A DNA stretch of 64,000 nucleotides from Bryum argenteum (GCA_037043015.1 CM073323.1:29478758-29542757); one strand, 5' to 3'; counted from the first letter of the stretch, positions 1-11,641 are shown. Made by a program: numbers and translations. Notes: generated by a model not told the origin, from the letters alone.

Positions 1-2843
1 AGAAATAAATCCCATTTCAACCTTAGTATAGTAAGTGGTTGAAATGACTCTTCAGACAACATGGGTTGAAATTTTCATACAAACACATATGATATCAAAT
101 ATCATCATAAACTAATACATCTTTTAGTGATGCAATAGGCTATGACTTTCATGTCACACAAGGCCAATGTCTTTGCAGGTCAACTTTATTGACTAATAGC
201 ACTTTTGTCAACACGTTCCATACTCTTGCTTAGGATACAAGTGTCAAGTGTCAACCTCATTGACAAGAAGCTGAATTATGCGTGCACTTTCTACCCAAGC
301 TTCCAAGCTTTAGAACATCCATTCTTTGCATACCTGTGGCTGGCCCTACACTATCTACAAACGAGGTCCAGGTCAGAGAATCTATGGATACACATGGCAC
401 GAGTTGCAATGGAGTTGTTGCAGTCAAATGGCTTCAGATTTTTTAGTACTTTCGGTACTTGTGAAGGGCATCATATGGTTCTTAAACACAAGTTGCGTAC
501 CACCTGAGTCATACAAAGATCATGCGAATTTGGAATTTCAAAGGTAACTAAATTAGGTTGACAATGTTGACATTCATGAGCAATTAATATCCGAAGAGGA
601 GGAATTTATCTGGAATGTCCTCAACCGCAGAGAATACGGCACCGTTCAACCTATTCTAGTACTGTCGGTGACAGTTAGAATGATCGTTTTGCCCCCATCA
701 TTCTCCTGGTAAATCCCTTTCTTCGATTTGCCACATCTCGTAGCCTCTACTGTACAGTACATACATACATAGCTGGTGGTAAGAGTAATTCTTATTTCCT
801 CTTTTAATTTAATTGAAGCAAATGTCCACTTGAATTATTTTCTCAAGGTACAATGCATATCCATACAGAGGAATTATCATAAGGACTATGAAAAGCAGAG
901 GAGGAGGGCTGGTGTTGCATTGACTATGACTATGAAATAGAAAATGCACATAAAATTACAAAATTTCGAAATGTTGTAATTTTATGTTGCAATGCACTAG
1001 GTACCCCATATCCACAAGCTCGTTGGTTGGGGCATCAATCTTTATCGATTTCCTGATATCTTTGATATTGCAGATCAATGAAAATGTATTTGTTTGAGCT
1101 CATCAAGTGGGACTACAGATAAGAGCCTGGGCCAATTTTTTCTTTTGTGAATTGTTTCAAACCAAGCAATTTATTAGTTAATTGTAAGAGGGCCAACTTT
1201 TTGAGGAGGAAAATGAAGGCCATCTCCGCGTGTTCTGCAGAGGACTAGCAACAGTGAGTGGGAAAGATGCTGTCGACAACTTCAAAGCGTCGACGTGGGA
1301 TGCTTTGGCTTTGGCTTTATGCAGGAACTTTTCCAACACCTTGCAGCTCAATTTCAAGCTTCTTTAGAAAGTGCGTTTGACAATTTTATCCTGCCGACAA
1401 TCTGCTGTTTAGTAATATAGCAATTTCGGCTATTAAACATAATATTGTTTCAACATTCCATCGTACTAGTTACTGTACTTTACATGTACAAGCTGCTCAG
1501 CATACCCTTCTAAATTCTCTGGGTAACGTGGACAAAAGGAAACTCGTGTATTCCCATGCCACCACAAGTTTACATGAACTTCTTTTTATGGTCAAAGACT
1601 CAAAGTGAAGTGCGCAATAACCTCACAGGATCAATCAACAATCAACAATCAACAAGCAGGAGGTACATTATTGCTTCCGACATCAATATGTATTCGGTTT
1701 ATATATTCTACAGTGTTTGGTTTTGCTACACCTCTCGTTCTCACTTCCAGATTTCACATCTGATTCAAAATATGATTGTCCAAATATTATCAATCAGATT
1801 GTTCGTACATACCCTGCAAATGATTTTCTATAAGCCGCTCCCCCAATGAGCTAGCCTGCCAAATCTGAATTTTTGCGGTTCTTGAGCTTGTCATCTTATT
1901 AAAACTTTGAAGTTTCATTTGAAAATATGAAGCTACAGGGATGCCATTAGAAAAACGTCTGACAGTTTGTATGATTGATTGGGACGTGATTAAATGGGTT
2001 CACACGTGGCTTCCAACCGATTTTCCACACCTTCGATCAGGTTAGCAAATAAGTCGACACAAAAGGTCATTTCGTCAATCGACAATTGGAGTACTATATG
2101 AATATAAAGAATCGGTGGCGTGGTTTTTGAAGCGATTCCTGTACCGCTCCCGTGCAGCACAGCCCCCACCGTACACAACAAACAGTGTTGGAATGAAAGT
2201 TAACTAGGAAGTGGCGACAAGGTCATGGCGAGCTGAATTATTTCAATCCGAGCTGACTTGCTTTTCAACCCCATGTGGACATGTTTCCGCTCACCAAAAG
2301 CACAATCAATGGGAAAAGAGAGCTTGCATTCTTATTTAAGAAAACATTGTGAAGGGCCGGAGGAGCTCCATCCATGCTTGTGACTCTGTGACGACGACAA
2401 AAGGTGCCACCTTTGACCCGGTGATCTCCGCAAGTCTCTCACCCTCCCGTCAGGCCAGGATTGTCAACACTTATCTTCCTAAACAACTGCTCTCTGAACA
2501 TTGTTGCAATGAAGTAAAATATGTATTATATAAATATTAATTATCATGGTATGTTTAAGTGAAGTTCGGTGAGAGTTTGTGTTTGTTGAAAATAATCTTG
2601 TCTGAGCATTATTCCTAAAGCTTCACTTGGTATTTTTCATTGATTTGACAAAATACTTACTTAGACATTAAGATGCACTGCCCATGATTATGTACTAGAT
2701 GTTCTCTCTTGAAAAAACAAGGCATGTGAGATATTTAATTGTCGTAGATTTTGTGCCATTTATGCTATTTTGATTAAGCTCAAACCTTAAGAATTTCAAT
2801 CAAGAATATGTCATGATAAAATTTCTCATAAATATTTTTCACT
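1..2843. other. gene-free stretch
   Basis: I see no coding region that can be supported here. The open frames are under about 100 codons, overlap each other in several frames and match no family I know. The sequence is AT-rich. The one local structure is a perfect 14-bp inverted repeat at 948-961 and 974-987 (12-base loop). The stretch is probably intergenic or worn repeat DNA. Confidence 0.5.
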
Positions 2844-3624
2844 TTGACTAAAAAGGAAGGATTTTCTTTGTCGCTTGTTAATGTCCACTTTGACTCAATG
2901 ACTCTACAATTGCAACTCATGAAATCCTATGAGTCAAAGTGAACAAGTTGTAAAGTGCACAATGTTCATATTTTATCTTGAGAATCCATGAAGGGAACTC
3001 CCCATGAGTTACTTCTTGATTCTTAAAAGACTAAAGACTGTCAAGTGTGGCCAGTTTGACCCAAGGGTTTGACTTCTTGCGAATACAAGGAAAGCAAGAA
3101 TTCACGGCAAGTTAGATGAATTTGACAAGACTAGTCCTGAGCTCCTTTGCGAAAGAAGGGAAAATGATGTGAGCCTTGGCAATCGCGTTCCGGCTAGAAA
3201 ACACAAGTTCTCCCCCCGAAAAGCCATTATTTTGCTTGCCTCATACTGAGGGGCACAACACATGCTCTACCTGCTGCTAGGTAGTCAATATCACATGTTG
3301 GTACTTTTGCTCTATACCTTCGTCAACGAACACAAAACTACCCTCCCCAGAACAGTACCGACCTAGTTCTAATGAACCCACAGCAGCGACTTTCCAATTG
3401 TGAAGCTTATCATGATTCCCTTATTTTATGATTCTGTAACTTACCGAGTTACCATCTGTCCTGAAACTGAAAACCCTTACAGTGAAAAATCACTAAGCAC
3501 TCAATCTTGACCCGTAGTCAACGGCGTGTTAAAACTCGTTCAACTTGACCGTCGGAAATTGCTCCTCGAGATCATCACGCGTACTTGAAACGGTACCCTT
3601 CCGCTGCTACTCACACATATAAAT
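2844..3624 (+). promoter_or_regulatory. W-box rich promoter with TATA box for the first GDSL gene
   Basis: A TATA-like element (CATATAAAT) lies at about 3617-3624, some 170 bases before the ATG at 3791, which is a normal plant spacing when a 5' leader is allowed for. Upstream are eight WRKY-type W-box hexamers (TTGAC followed by C or T, either strand) at about 2844, 2890, 2932, 3056, 3069, 3507, 3516 and 3545. Chance alone would give about one in this length. Two of them form part of an inverted pair near 2887-2941. WRKY factors are known to bind such sites in defence and stress responses; regulation of this gene by them is inference. Confidence 0.5.
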
Positions 3625-3790
3625 CGCTCGCAACTGCACTTCTATCACATCTACTCATCGCCATTTCATCATTGTATCACTGAAACTGCTCACCTTAGTA
3701 CTGCTCCTCTGACTCCTACCACTGCTCACTGCCGGTGAGCCCAGTCCCATCGACAATTCACACTGCTCGCAACAGTCTTTGAAGTCTCTC

Positions 3791-5499
3791 ATGGCGATCT
3801 CTGGGGCTCGGTGTTTGGGCGCCCTTCTGGTCCTGTTTGTCACTCTGCAGAGTTGCTTGCAGCTCACAGCAGCCCAGCAACCCAACTGCTCGTATCCTGC
3901 AGTCTACGCTTTCGGCGACTCGCTCACCGACACTGGCAACGGCATAGCCGCCTTTCCCAAAAAGTTTGCGCATGCGGAATTGGACCCCAATGGTGTCACC
4001 TTTCCAATGCACGCTGCAGATCGCTACACTGATGGGAAGCTCCTCGTCGACTTCCTTGGTACACACCAATTCCACCGTGCCTCCTAGGCCAGCACCATCA
4101 ATTTCCAAGAGCGGCTAGTTAGTACGTCCGTCGGGTACAACAGAGTCCACGAATTCTGTCTGAATGTGTGTGCTTGTGCTGTGCTGTGCAGCATTCGGCG
4201 TGAGGAGACGGCCCATCTACCCTGTATTGAGAGGGACTGCGGGAGATTTCACGTACGGTACCAACTTTGCCGCTTACGGAGCTCCTGCAAGGACCGTCAA
4301 AGTGTGGGTCAAGGAATCGGACAAGTTCAGCTCTCCTTTCTCTCTGGACGTGCAGCAGGAGTGGTACGAGCGCTACAAAATCCGAGTCTGGTTCTACGAG
4401 AGCCCCATCTTCAACCCCGCCGGCAGTAAGTGCACTGTGATCACCATTCGCTCGTCGTGAATTTGAGATTAAGCCAGGTTGGTTTCATCAGTAGCTTTTG
4501 TAAGAGATGATCCGCTGAATTGGATGATTTGAAATTGGTGTGCAGGACTGGTGCAGAGCTTGCCAAAACTGGCCACAGTGAACGAGTCCCTGTTCTTGGT
4601 GTGGGCCGGCTACCAGGACTACTTCTTCAGTCTCTACGACAAGACCCTTTCACCTTCCAAGACCAAGAAGATCGTGCCGCAAGTCGTGAAAGCCATCGAG
4701 GAGCACCTTGTGGTGAGTCTCACTAACGCCTCTAGTTCTAAATCAACGTAGTGCTTAGTTTGTGAACTCTCATCATGGGCTAATTCATGGTTGGCGGCGC
4801 AGAAATTGCTGACACCCGTCGATTACACGCCGCCAGACACTCCCACATTCACCATGCCCACGGCGACGACATTCATGATAGTGAATCAGATTCCACTGGG
4901 CTGCGTCCCGGCGATGCTCACGCAGTACGGAGGCCCCAAGGCCAAGTACGACAACTATGGCTGCTTGAGCGACCTGAACGAGATCACCGCCGAGCACAAC
5001 AAGCTGCTGGGCGAGAAGGTGGCTGCGTTGCGCACCAAGTATCCCAAGGCCAAGCTGGTGTACGCGGACGCCGAGAGCGTGTACTGGGATATCCTCAAGT
5101 CCCCCAAGACGTACAGTAAGTCTACTGCCCCCATCCGTGGACTGATCGAGCAGTGATCGTAGAGAGGACGAGTTTTTAAGTTGAGTGCAAACTTGGTCCC
5201 GTGCAGATGTGACGGCGCCATTGAAGGCGTGCTGCGGAGTGGGCGGAGACTACAACTTCAACAAGAAGGTGCAGTGCGGGCACGCCGGGATGGTGGACGG
5301 CAAATTCGTAAACCTGACGATGTCGATGCCGTTGATGCCGTGCGAGGATCCGAATGCGCATTTGAGCTGGGATGGCATCCACACGTCCAACAGTTTCAAC
5401 AAGGCGGCCGTGACGGCGTTCCTCACCGGCAAGCACGTCACTCCCGAGGGCGGCCTCAACTGCTCCCCCGACTTCACTTTCTGGAACTCCCGCACTTAA
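3791..5499 (+). CDS. GDSL esterase/lipase (SGNH hydrolase), secreted, 5 exons
   Basis: Spliced exons are 3791-4058, 4192-4425, 4546-4712, 4803-5115 and 5207-5499, all with GT-AG borders and matching phases, giving 424 residues. A hydrophobic signal peptide (about 1-27) implies secretion or cell-wall location. The nucleophile block FGDSLTDTGN puts the catalytic Ser at 44. The second block is in TNFAAYGAPAR. The third block is AGYQDYF, where the usual oxyanion Asn is Gln191. The last block SWDGIH gives Asp383 and His386. Members of this family hydrolyse ester bonds in lipids, cutin-like polymers or acylated sugars; the substrate cannot be told. The start is the first ATG before the signal peptide and follows the TATA box by about 170 bases. 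A paralogue lies at 58030-59598 and shares every block but lacks introns 2 and 4. Length is somewhat above the typical 350-380 residues of flowering-plant members. Confidence 0.92.
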
Positions 5500-7613
5500 A
5501 TTAGGGCAACATTGACATCTTCATGATTGAATTCGCATCGGCTTGCACACTGATGCCACTTCAAATCCTCTCCATTTTTCGCTTATTTTGGAGGGATGAG
5601 CGAGGCAAGGAAGCTAGTAATGATAGTTTCATTCAATGAAGACTTAAAATTGACTTTGTATTGTAGATAGTTGTGAGCAGTATGCTTTTGTATGGTGCTA
5701 TGTATAGTTTCACAATAGCCAGGTTAGAGGTTCGATGGTGGTGTTGATCAATTGGATCCACTGAGTGTACATGCGGACCTTCAAGTATTCGGTCTTCTTA
5801 TCAAAGTGTGCTTTTTGCAACAATCTCGTGTTTGATGTTAGTGATTTGCAATTCTGAAACCAAATTGGACACAAAGCGATTCTTCTATGCTCTGTGTATC
5901 TCACGCTCCATCGGAAGGTCATTGAGAGTGGACATTTGCTTATTACACTGTACACAAACGGATGAATTTCTCGAATGTTCACTTCCTTATATACTCATAC
6001 GTTGTCGGTAGAAGTAGCTCTGTGATACGGAGTTTTGGGTACTGCTCATAGAGGCTTAAAATTAGGCGCTTCTCATGGAATGTTGGCATGGCTTCTGCAT
6101 TGCAATCAGAACTTCACCACAACTGCTAACAAACTCAACAACTCATATACTAAGTAATGTTTTAAGGAGTTAATTCAGAATAATTCCATGTCTCTTTGAG
6201 TTTGGTGTGTAAAGAGTGGTTCTTGGATATTAATGCCTACAACACTGGTCAATGTTTGACCCTTAACATCTCCGATATCAAAACTTCACATTTGAATGAG
6301 AAGCTGAATTTTGATGAGCCATTACTTCTTCGTCCAAATTTGGTTTTTGATAAAATCTATTGAATAGGGTCTTGTCTATACCTAAAAAATTCCATATCTA
6401 GTCAAGATTGTGTGAATATACGGCATGCATTTTGATGAAAACATTTTTTGTTGTAGGGTTTTCAAACATGAGACATGTTTTACCAATGGAAGCCAATTAT
6501 GTGAAATCAAAATTAGTGTAATAGAAAGGTGAAGTCGATTGAAAGGTTACATCAACAGCCATGCCAATATTCTCTCATGATGACGTAATGGAAGTTTAAA
6601 CCTGCACACCGCATGCAAGAAAATCTTCATGACATCAATGTTTAGGTTTCAAAAACAATCAAACCTAAAAGTTTCTTGGAAGGTGATGACCTTGTTTCGC
6701 AAACACTTCAGTGGGGGAATCGTAGAACTGATGCAGCATCTGGATCATCTTCAGTGATCTTCTTCGTGCATTCCACAACCTTTACACCATGATGACAGAT
6801 GAAAGAGGAATTTCTTTCAACCAACTTCTTTTGCAATGTCTTCGTCTCCGAGTTGGCCTTCAGGAAAACCAACTCCTGGTTCGGTTTCTGCGAACACTTG
6901 GAAGGTAAACTCCTCAAATGCCGAACATTCTATGAAAGTATCTCGTCAAAACATTCATCAGCAGGGTGCCCATCCTTGATGATAGTGATGAGAATGTGGT
7001 ACATTTCACCTCCTTTGGGCAATCATCTCCGGTTACCATTTCATGGTTTTGCCATTATCAAAGTATGTAACAGTCGATGATGCTGTTGCATGTGCGCAGA
7101 ATGTTCTGCGCTGAAGGTTGTGATGAACAAAATTGAAGCCCGAAGTAATCAATTCATCACTACAGTGACGTTAGCCGAGTGAGGAGGATAGGAATGGGTT
7201 CCAATGTCCCACACTGATGAGATTTATGACTACGGTGTTGTAGTTTTTGATGATGTTTCCATTTTCTTGCAGCTTGCAGGCAAGAATCTGCAGTCTTGAC
7301 ACAAAGTCTTGACCAATTGCCGCCACTTTTCAAGAAGATGACGTTCGAGAATTCGTACAGAATATTCTATCTGGTGGACGATGCCCTTGGAGACCACGAT
7401 GAACGTGCACAAGTTGCAGTTGTTTCTACTTTTAATTCTGTGAGGAGAATCTGATGGCCACCGCCGCGTTGCACTGCTCTTGCTCACTAACGAGGACCCC
7501 TGCTCTTGGTTCAGGTGCACAGATTCTTCTTTTGTCAGCCAAGTTTTAGGGTTGAGGGATTCAATTTGTGCAGTTTAGATCGATCACACCAACTTGGATC
7601 AAATTAATTTGTT
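5500..7613. other. intergenic stretch, possible kinase-like relic
   Basis: The 3' flank of the GDSL gene is AT-rich. No full gene is supported. At about 7206-7290 (+) a short frame reads EIYDYGVVVFD and then, after a few odd codons, LAGKN before a stop. This resembles subdomain IX of plant receptor kinases (DVYSYGVVLLE...TGK). No other kinase subdomains were found beside it, so it may be a worn fragment or chance. The minus-strand open frames at 6708-6917 and 7230-7520 are unrecognised. Confidence 0.3.
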
Positions 7614-8865
7614 ATGAAACACGATTCCTGGGCTCAGCGTGCAATTCGACAATTGTCTTCCTCCCAGCTTGTTGATCGCATCAAACCCCAACCCTCCATT
7701 CAGGAACAGAACGGTGCTTGCATAACCTGGTTGTATTTATCAGAACCAAAGGTTCGTGCACCCTCTTTCATCATTCATCTGACATCACAGGATGTAAACA
7801 TTGGAGTGCTCACAAGATTCAACTCTTGGGAGGCTATTAACGATTGATCAAAAGTGCAGACGTCGTAGGATCGAAGCACCTCCTGTGTCTCCCTTGAGAT
7901 TACGTCACGAATGTTATTAGGTTGTGACGATCTATCTCGGTAATTGACAGGAAAGGCATTCCGGAGAACAGCAGTGAGGATCCCTCAAACACGTTCTTGG
8001 TCATCACAAGTGTTTGCTCGCCGGCCTTTTATGTGTGCCGACTACAAGTAAGTCTTTATGTAAGTAGGGTCTGATTTTCTTATAGTAAGTTGAGGAATGC
8101 CTGACTCTCAAACGAATGGGCACAAATCGCCTGTAGGTACTAAACGTATTGCTGGCAATGTTCCAGTGACAGACGAGGTGGCGCAGGTGACTTTGTGCTT
8201 GGTTTTTTTATTGCTGGGGCTGCCTTCGGCGCGTTGGCTTACATTCTCGCACCACAGGTGACTGCCGCATCATGCATTTTTATGTGCAGCTTAAATATAT
8301 GGGAGATTACAGTCCAATTTTGACTCGTCTGTGAATTTGTGCCATGGGAGATTACAGTTCAATTTTGACTCGTCTGTGAATTTGTGCCATGATGCTAGAT
8401 CTCGAAATGTCTGGATAACATGAGAAATGACCGAGCAGCTGCGTGGTCCTTGGAGGATGATGAAAGCCTTAAGGTTGGATCATTTCATATGTTTTGTTAC
8501 AGAATGTAATGATTTCATGGTCTTGGTATGAGTGAAAGTAGCAGCGAAAATGAGAACCTGCTTAGTGCTTTCAACTCCGAGAATAACCTAATTGCTCATC
8601 CCAATTTGGGAACTCACTGCAGAGCACTCGGCTCAACATAAATGAGAAGATGTTCGAGTTAAATACAACCATCGACGATGTCTCCGCACAACTGGGCATC
8701 GATGAGGGTTTCAGCTCTTTCCGGAATGACAACACGGTGAGAGATTATGTCAGCTGCTATCTCACTTTCGAGAAACAAAAATGTATATAGTGTAGTTGTA
8801 CTTTGTGAAGGTTCTCAATGGTGCTGACATCGCTTCTTGTACAGGGACTGTCGCTTCGATTATAA
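7614..8865 (+). CDS. small chloroplast inner-membrane protein, At1g42960-like, 6 exons
   Basis: Short exons with GT-AG borders and consistent phases: 7614-7713, 7951-8047, 8167-8257, 8399-8473, 8623-8736 and 8845-8865 (stop TAA), 498 nt, 165 residues. The N-terminus (1-65) is rich in Arg, Ser and Gln and poor in acidic residues, like a plastid transit peptide. Residues about 68-74 (RRGGAGD) lead into one membrane span (FVLGFFIAGAAFGALAYIL, 75-93), followed by APQISK and a polar tail with NEKMFELNTTIDDVSAQL. From memory this order matches plant proteins of the At1g42960 type (about 168 residues) in the chloroplast inner envelope; their biochemical role is unknown to me. Exons 3-6 are firm. Exon 1 and the ATG at 7614 are inferred from phase and transit-like composition, and its donor (GTGCTT) is weak. 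Exon 3 could alternatively start four bases later. Confidence 0.72.
8299..8388 (+). repeat. 45-bp tandem duplication in an intron
   Basis: Two adjacent 45-bp units (8299-8343 and 8344-8388) differ at one base. They fill the 3' half of intron 3 of the plastid-protein gene and end 10 bases before the exon-4 acceptor at 8398. Their tandem layout suggests recent slippage or unequal exchange. Confidence 0.9.
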
Positions 8866-9414
8866 TGTGTGTAACAGCTCAAATTCTGAGTTGCTTTCTA
8901 GTTTAAGCGACCTTGATTGGTCTTTCGCTGAGTAATTATAGAATCTCATCCGAGTGGAATTACAAGTATTACATGGATACTTGATTTTTATGTAATCAAG
9001 GGACTGGCATCCTTACATTGCAAGCTATGCTCTTAAACCACCTCTTTAAGCATGCAGATATTGGGTTCTCATTTCGAGAGCTGAACCTTAATCGATTCAG
9101 CTACAAAATTGATAGTCACGTGTTTAATGTGCATCACAATTACACCAGCTGTAGAGCACAAACAATTACTGATGTTAGAAGTTGGACTCCTGACTCCGTT
9201 GTTTATCCATTCTCTCTATTGGAAGGAGACCAGATATCGACCTTGTAATGAAAGTATGGGACACTGCAACAGCGGTGGCAAGCATGAAGACTAGACAAGG
9301 TGATGGTCTCAATAAATTTTGATCATTCAAAACTTCCGCCAGTCATGTGTAATGAATGACTGAGTTCTACTTTTCAAAATTGGCAACTATGGTACATGGT
9401 TGGCTTCATTTGGG
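8866..9414. other. convergent intergenic region
   Basis: This stretch lies between the 3' ends of the plastid-protein gene (+) and the kinase-like gene (-). It should hold both 3' UTRs and polyadenylation signals. I see no third gene; the small open frames at 9018-9294 are AT-rich, overlapping and unrecognised. Confidence 0.5.
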
Positions 9415-11641
9415 TCACACCCACGTGAAGGCATGAGTTCTTGGTGGTCTCTTTGACATAGCGACGTCGTCGTTGTCGGAGGACGAATTGGCATCAGATG
9501 ATGACATGAGCAGATTGTCCATGATATTCTTGTGACTGGCGGCCTCCAAAAACTTGCTGCTGCTGCAGTGCTTGGCCTTGATGGATTTCAAGGTGGTCAC
9601 GATCTCCGACAGGCTCGGCCGTTGCGCTTCTCGCCTGCTCACACAGCGTAGCAATAGATTGACAATCGCCATCGCTCCCTTGGATGGACAAGCTCCTTTC
9701 ATGCGCGGGTCGATGATTTGCGCCAACCGCAACTCATCTTTCATGAAATGCCGCCCCCACTGCACGAAGTTGGCGTCGTTTCCGAAGTAGATGGCGTCTC
9801 GGCTGTTCTTGCCGGTCAGAAGCTCTAGCAGCAGAATCCCGAAGCTCCGAACATTCACTGTCGCTTGCGATTGGCTCAGCATCATACTCTGCGATAATAA
9901 TCAACCCATTTGGCTTGAGGAACAGATTACGTTGCTGGAATGATTCGACAAACAGGGATGAGAATTTTGGGCATACCGTGGTGAACGACGAGCTTCGATG
10001 CACGAGAGGTACGATCACCGACAAGCCATATCCAGCCAGCTTGGGTGCGAGGTCATTGTCCAGCAATACTGTGGACGCTGTCAACTCGTGGAAAACAATC
10101 TGCAGAGGGGCGCGATCGTGAATGTACATCAATCCGCGCGCTGCACCGAGTGCGATATCCACTCGCGTGTTCCAATCTAAGGAAGCTCGATAACTGCCGA
10201 ACAGGTGGTCGTGGAGGCTGCCGTTCAACGGGTGCTCGAATACCAGCAGCCGCTCCTGCCGCCTTCTCGCTAGACTCGAATTCAACCGCGATCCTGCTTC
10301 GTGGGCGCAGTAGCCCTTTACGCCGCACACGTTTGGATGCGATATCTGTGCCAGCAGCATCACCTCCGATTTCCATTCCGTGGCGCCCTGGAAGCCAACA
10401 CATCCCACATGCTCAGGCATTGGTATCGCACGAGAAATATGATTGTCTTACGTTCAGTTACCAGTCATTGCACATGCTGCAGATTATGACTGAGTTTGAC
10501 ACGAGAAAGCTCTTACTGTTTCAAAAATGCTCTAGATAAAACCAGAAACTCGTGTAAGATCCAACGAGGAAATATCTGATTGAGATGTGTGTCCTGCTGT
10601 CAATCAAGCGCACTTAATTGTAGATTGAGATGTGTGTCCTGCTGTCAATCAAGCGCACTTAATTGTAGGTCCATTCAAGGAAACCAGCAACCTTCTTCAT
10701 GTTCAAGCTACTTCGAATCGATGAGGTGATGAACGTGAAAAGATGATCCAAAGGAGGAAGATGAGGCACACGTCCTAAAATTTCATTCAATACCCAAGTG
10801 GGGGCGTTATGCTATGGAATCTGCAGAAATGCGAAACGCTATTTGGCGACAAGCATTCACATTCATCGTCGAATGCTAACATTCTGTTGCGAATTTATGA
10901 GACCGACATTTACTATCCAATTACTGTATTGATGATGGCAATGAGATGGCCCACGAGTACCTGTTGGGTCTTTTCGGGGAGTCGTAACACAGCCACTTCG
11001 ACTTTGGCACGAGGAGTGGCAGCCCCGCGGCCGGAATCTTCAATCCAAGCTCGAAACACATCGCCGAAAGCGGATTTCGACACGCAATTCGAAGTTGCAA
11101 AGCTGTCGGTGGCGAGCACCAGGTGGCGATAGTCAATGGCAGCGAGACTAGGCTGCAGCAATCTGGTGGCAAGCGACGGAGGCGGCAGAGGTAAGCCTCC
11201 TGTCACGGGCGTCACACGTCCCGCTGATGCGTCCACTTTGACCGCAAGTGGCAGATGATACACCTGCACCTGCTTGTGATCAGATGCATCACTAATGCCC
11301 TCTACGATAGGACGAGGGAGGGGTTGCGGCCGTCCTCCGAAGCTCGTCGCGCGCTTGAGAGTCCGCAAGCCGCTCCCTTCCACATCGCTGTTGCCGGGTG
11401 TTACCTCGTATTGAGACTGACCATTAATTAGCGGACCGGAGAACGACCCTCGCTTCGCGAAACGGGTTTTAGGCGCGCCGAGCTCGTGGCGACCTCGCAG
11501 CAATTGATCGGGGTCCGGAAGCTGTACGGGCTTGTTGGATAGCAGGCTGAGAGTATCTCGTGATGCAACTCTAGTTCTACAATGACCCGTGGTGGAAGAT
11601 CTAGGCACACTGGACGACCGTTGCTTCGCAAAACAACCCAT
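9415..11641 (-). CDS. receptor-like cytoplasmic kinase (RLCK-VII-like) pseudokinase, 3 exons
   Basis: Exons on the minus strand are 11641-10961, 10387-9977 and 9888-9415, in frame, 521 residues. I start at MGCF, a classic N-myristoylation/palmitoylation signal, so the protein is probably at the plasma membrane; an in-frame ATG nine bases upstream (11650) is possible. After a basic, Ser-rich N-terminus (1-175) comes a kinase fold resembling RLCK subfamily VII (LATDSFATSN, GDVFRAWIED, WKSEVMLLAQISHPN, GYC, LLVFEHPLNGSLHDHLF, DWNTRVDIALGAARGL, SFGILLLELLTG). Catalytic residues are gone: the Gly loop is SKSAFG, VAVK is VAVL (about 220), HRD is HEL (327-329) with Lys and Asn of the loop changed to Thr, and DFG is GYG (346-348). 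The alpha-C Glu remains. The frame is intact, so it probably works as a scaffold or decoy and not as an enzyme. An alternative is a gene at the start of decay. Confidence 0.88.
10579..10668 (+). repeat. perfect 45-bp tandem duplication in intron 1 of the pseudokinase gene
   Basis: Units 10579-10623 and 10624-10668 are identical. They lie inside intron 1 (10960-10388) of the minus-strand kinase-like gene. This is the second 45-bp tandem duplication inside an intron within 2.4 kb; the two unit sequences are unrelated. Confidence 0.95.

Noticed and set aside
205-507. 100-codon open frame near the left edge
   Set aside because: No ATG start, no known motif, and an overlapping second frame of similar quality. 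Not supportable as a gene.
3758-4108. Minus-strand 116-codon frame over GDSL exon 1
   Set aside because: Antisense shadow of a coding exon with no recognisable domain.
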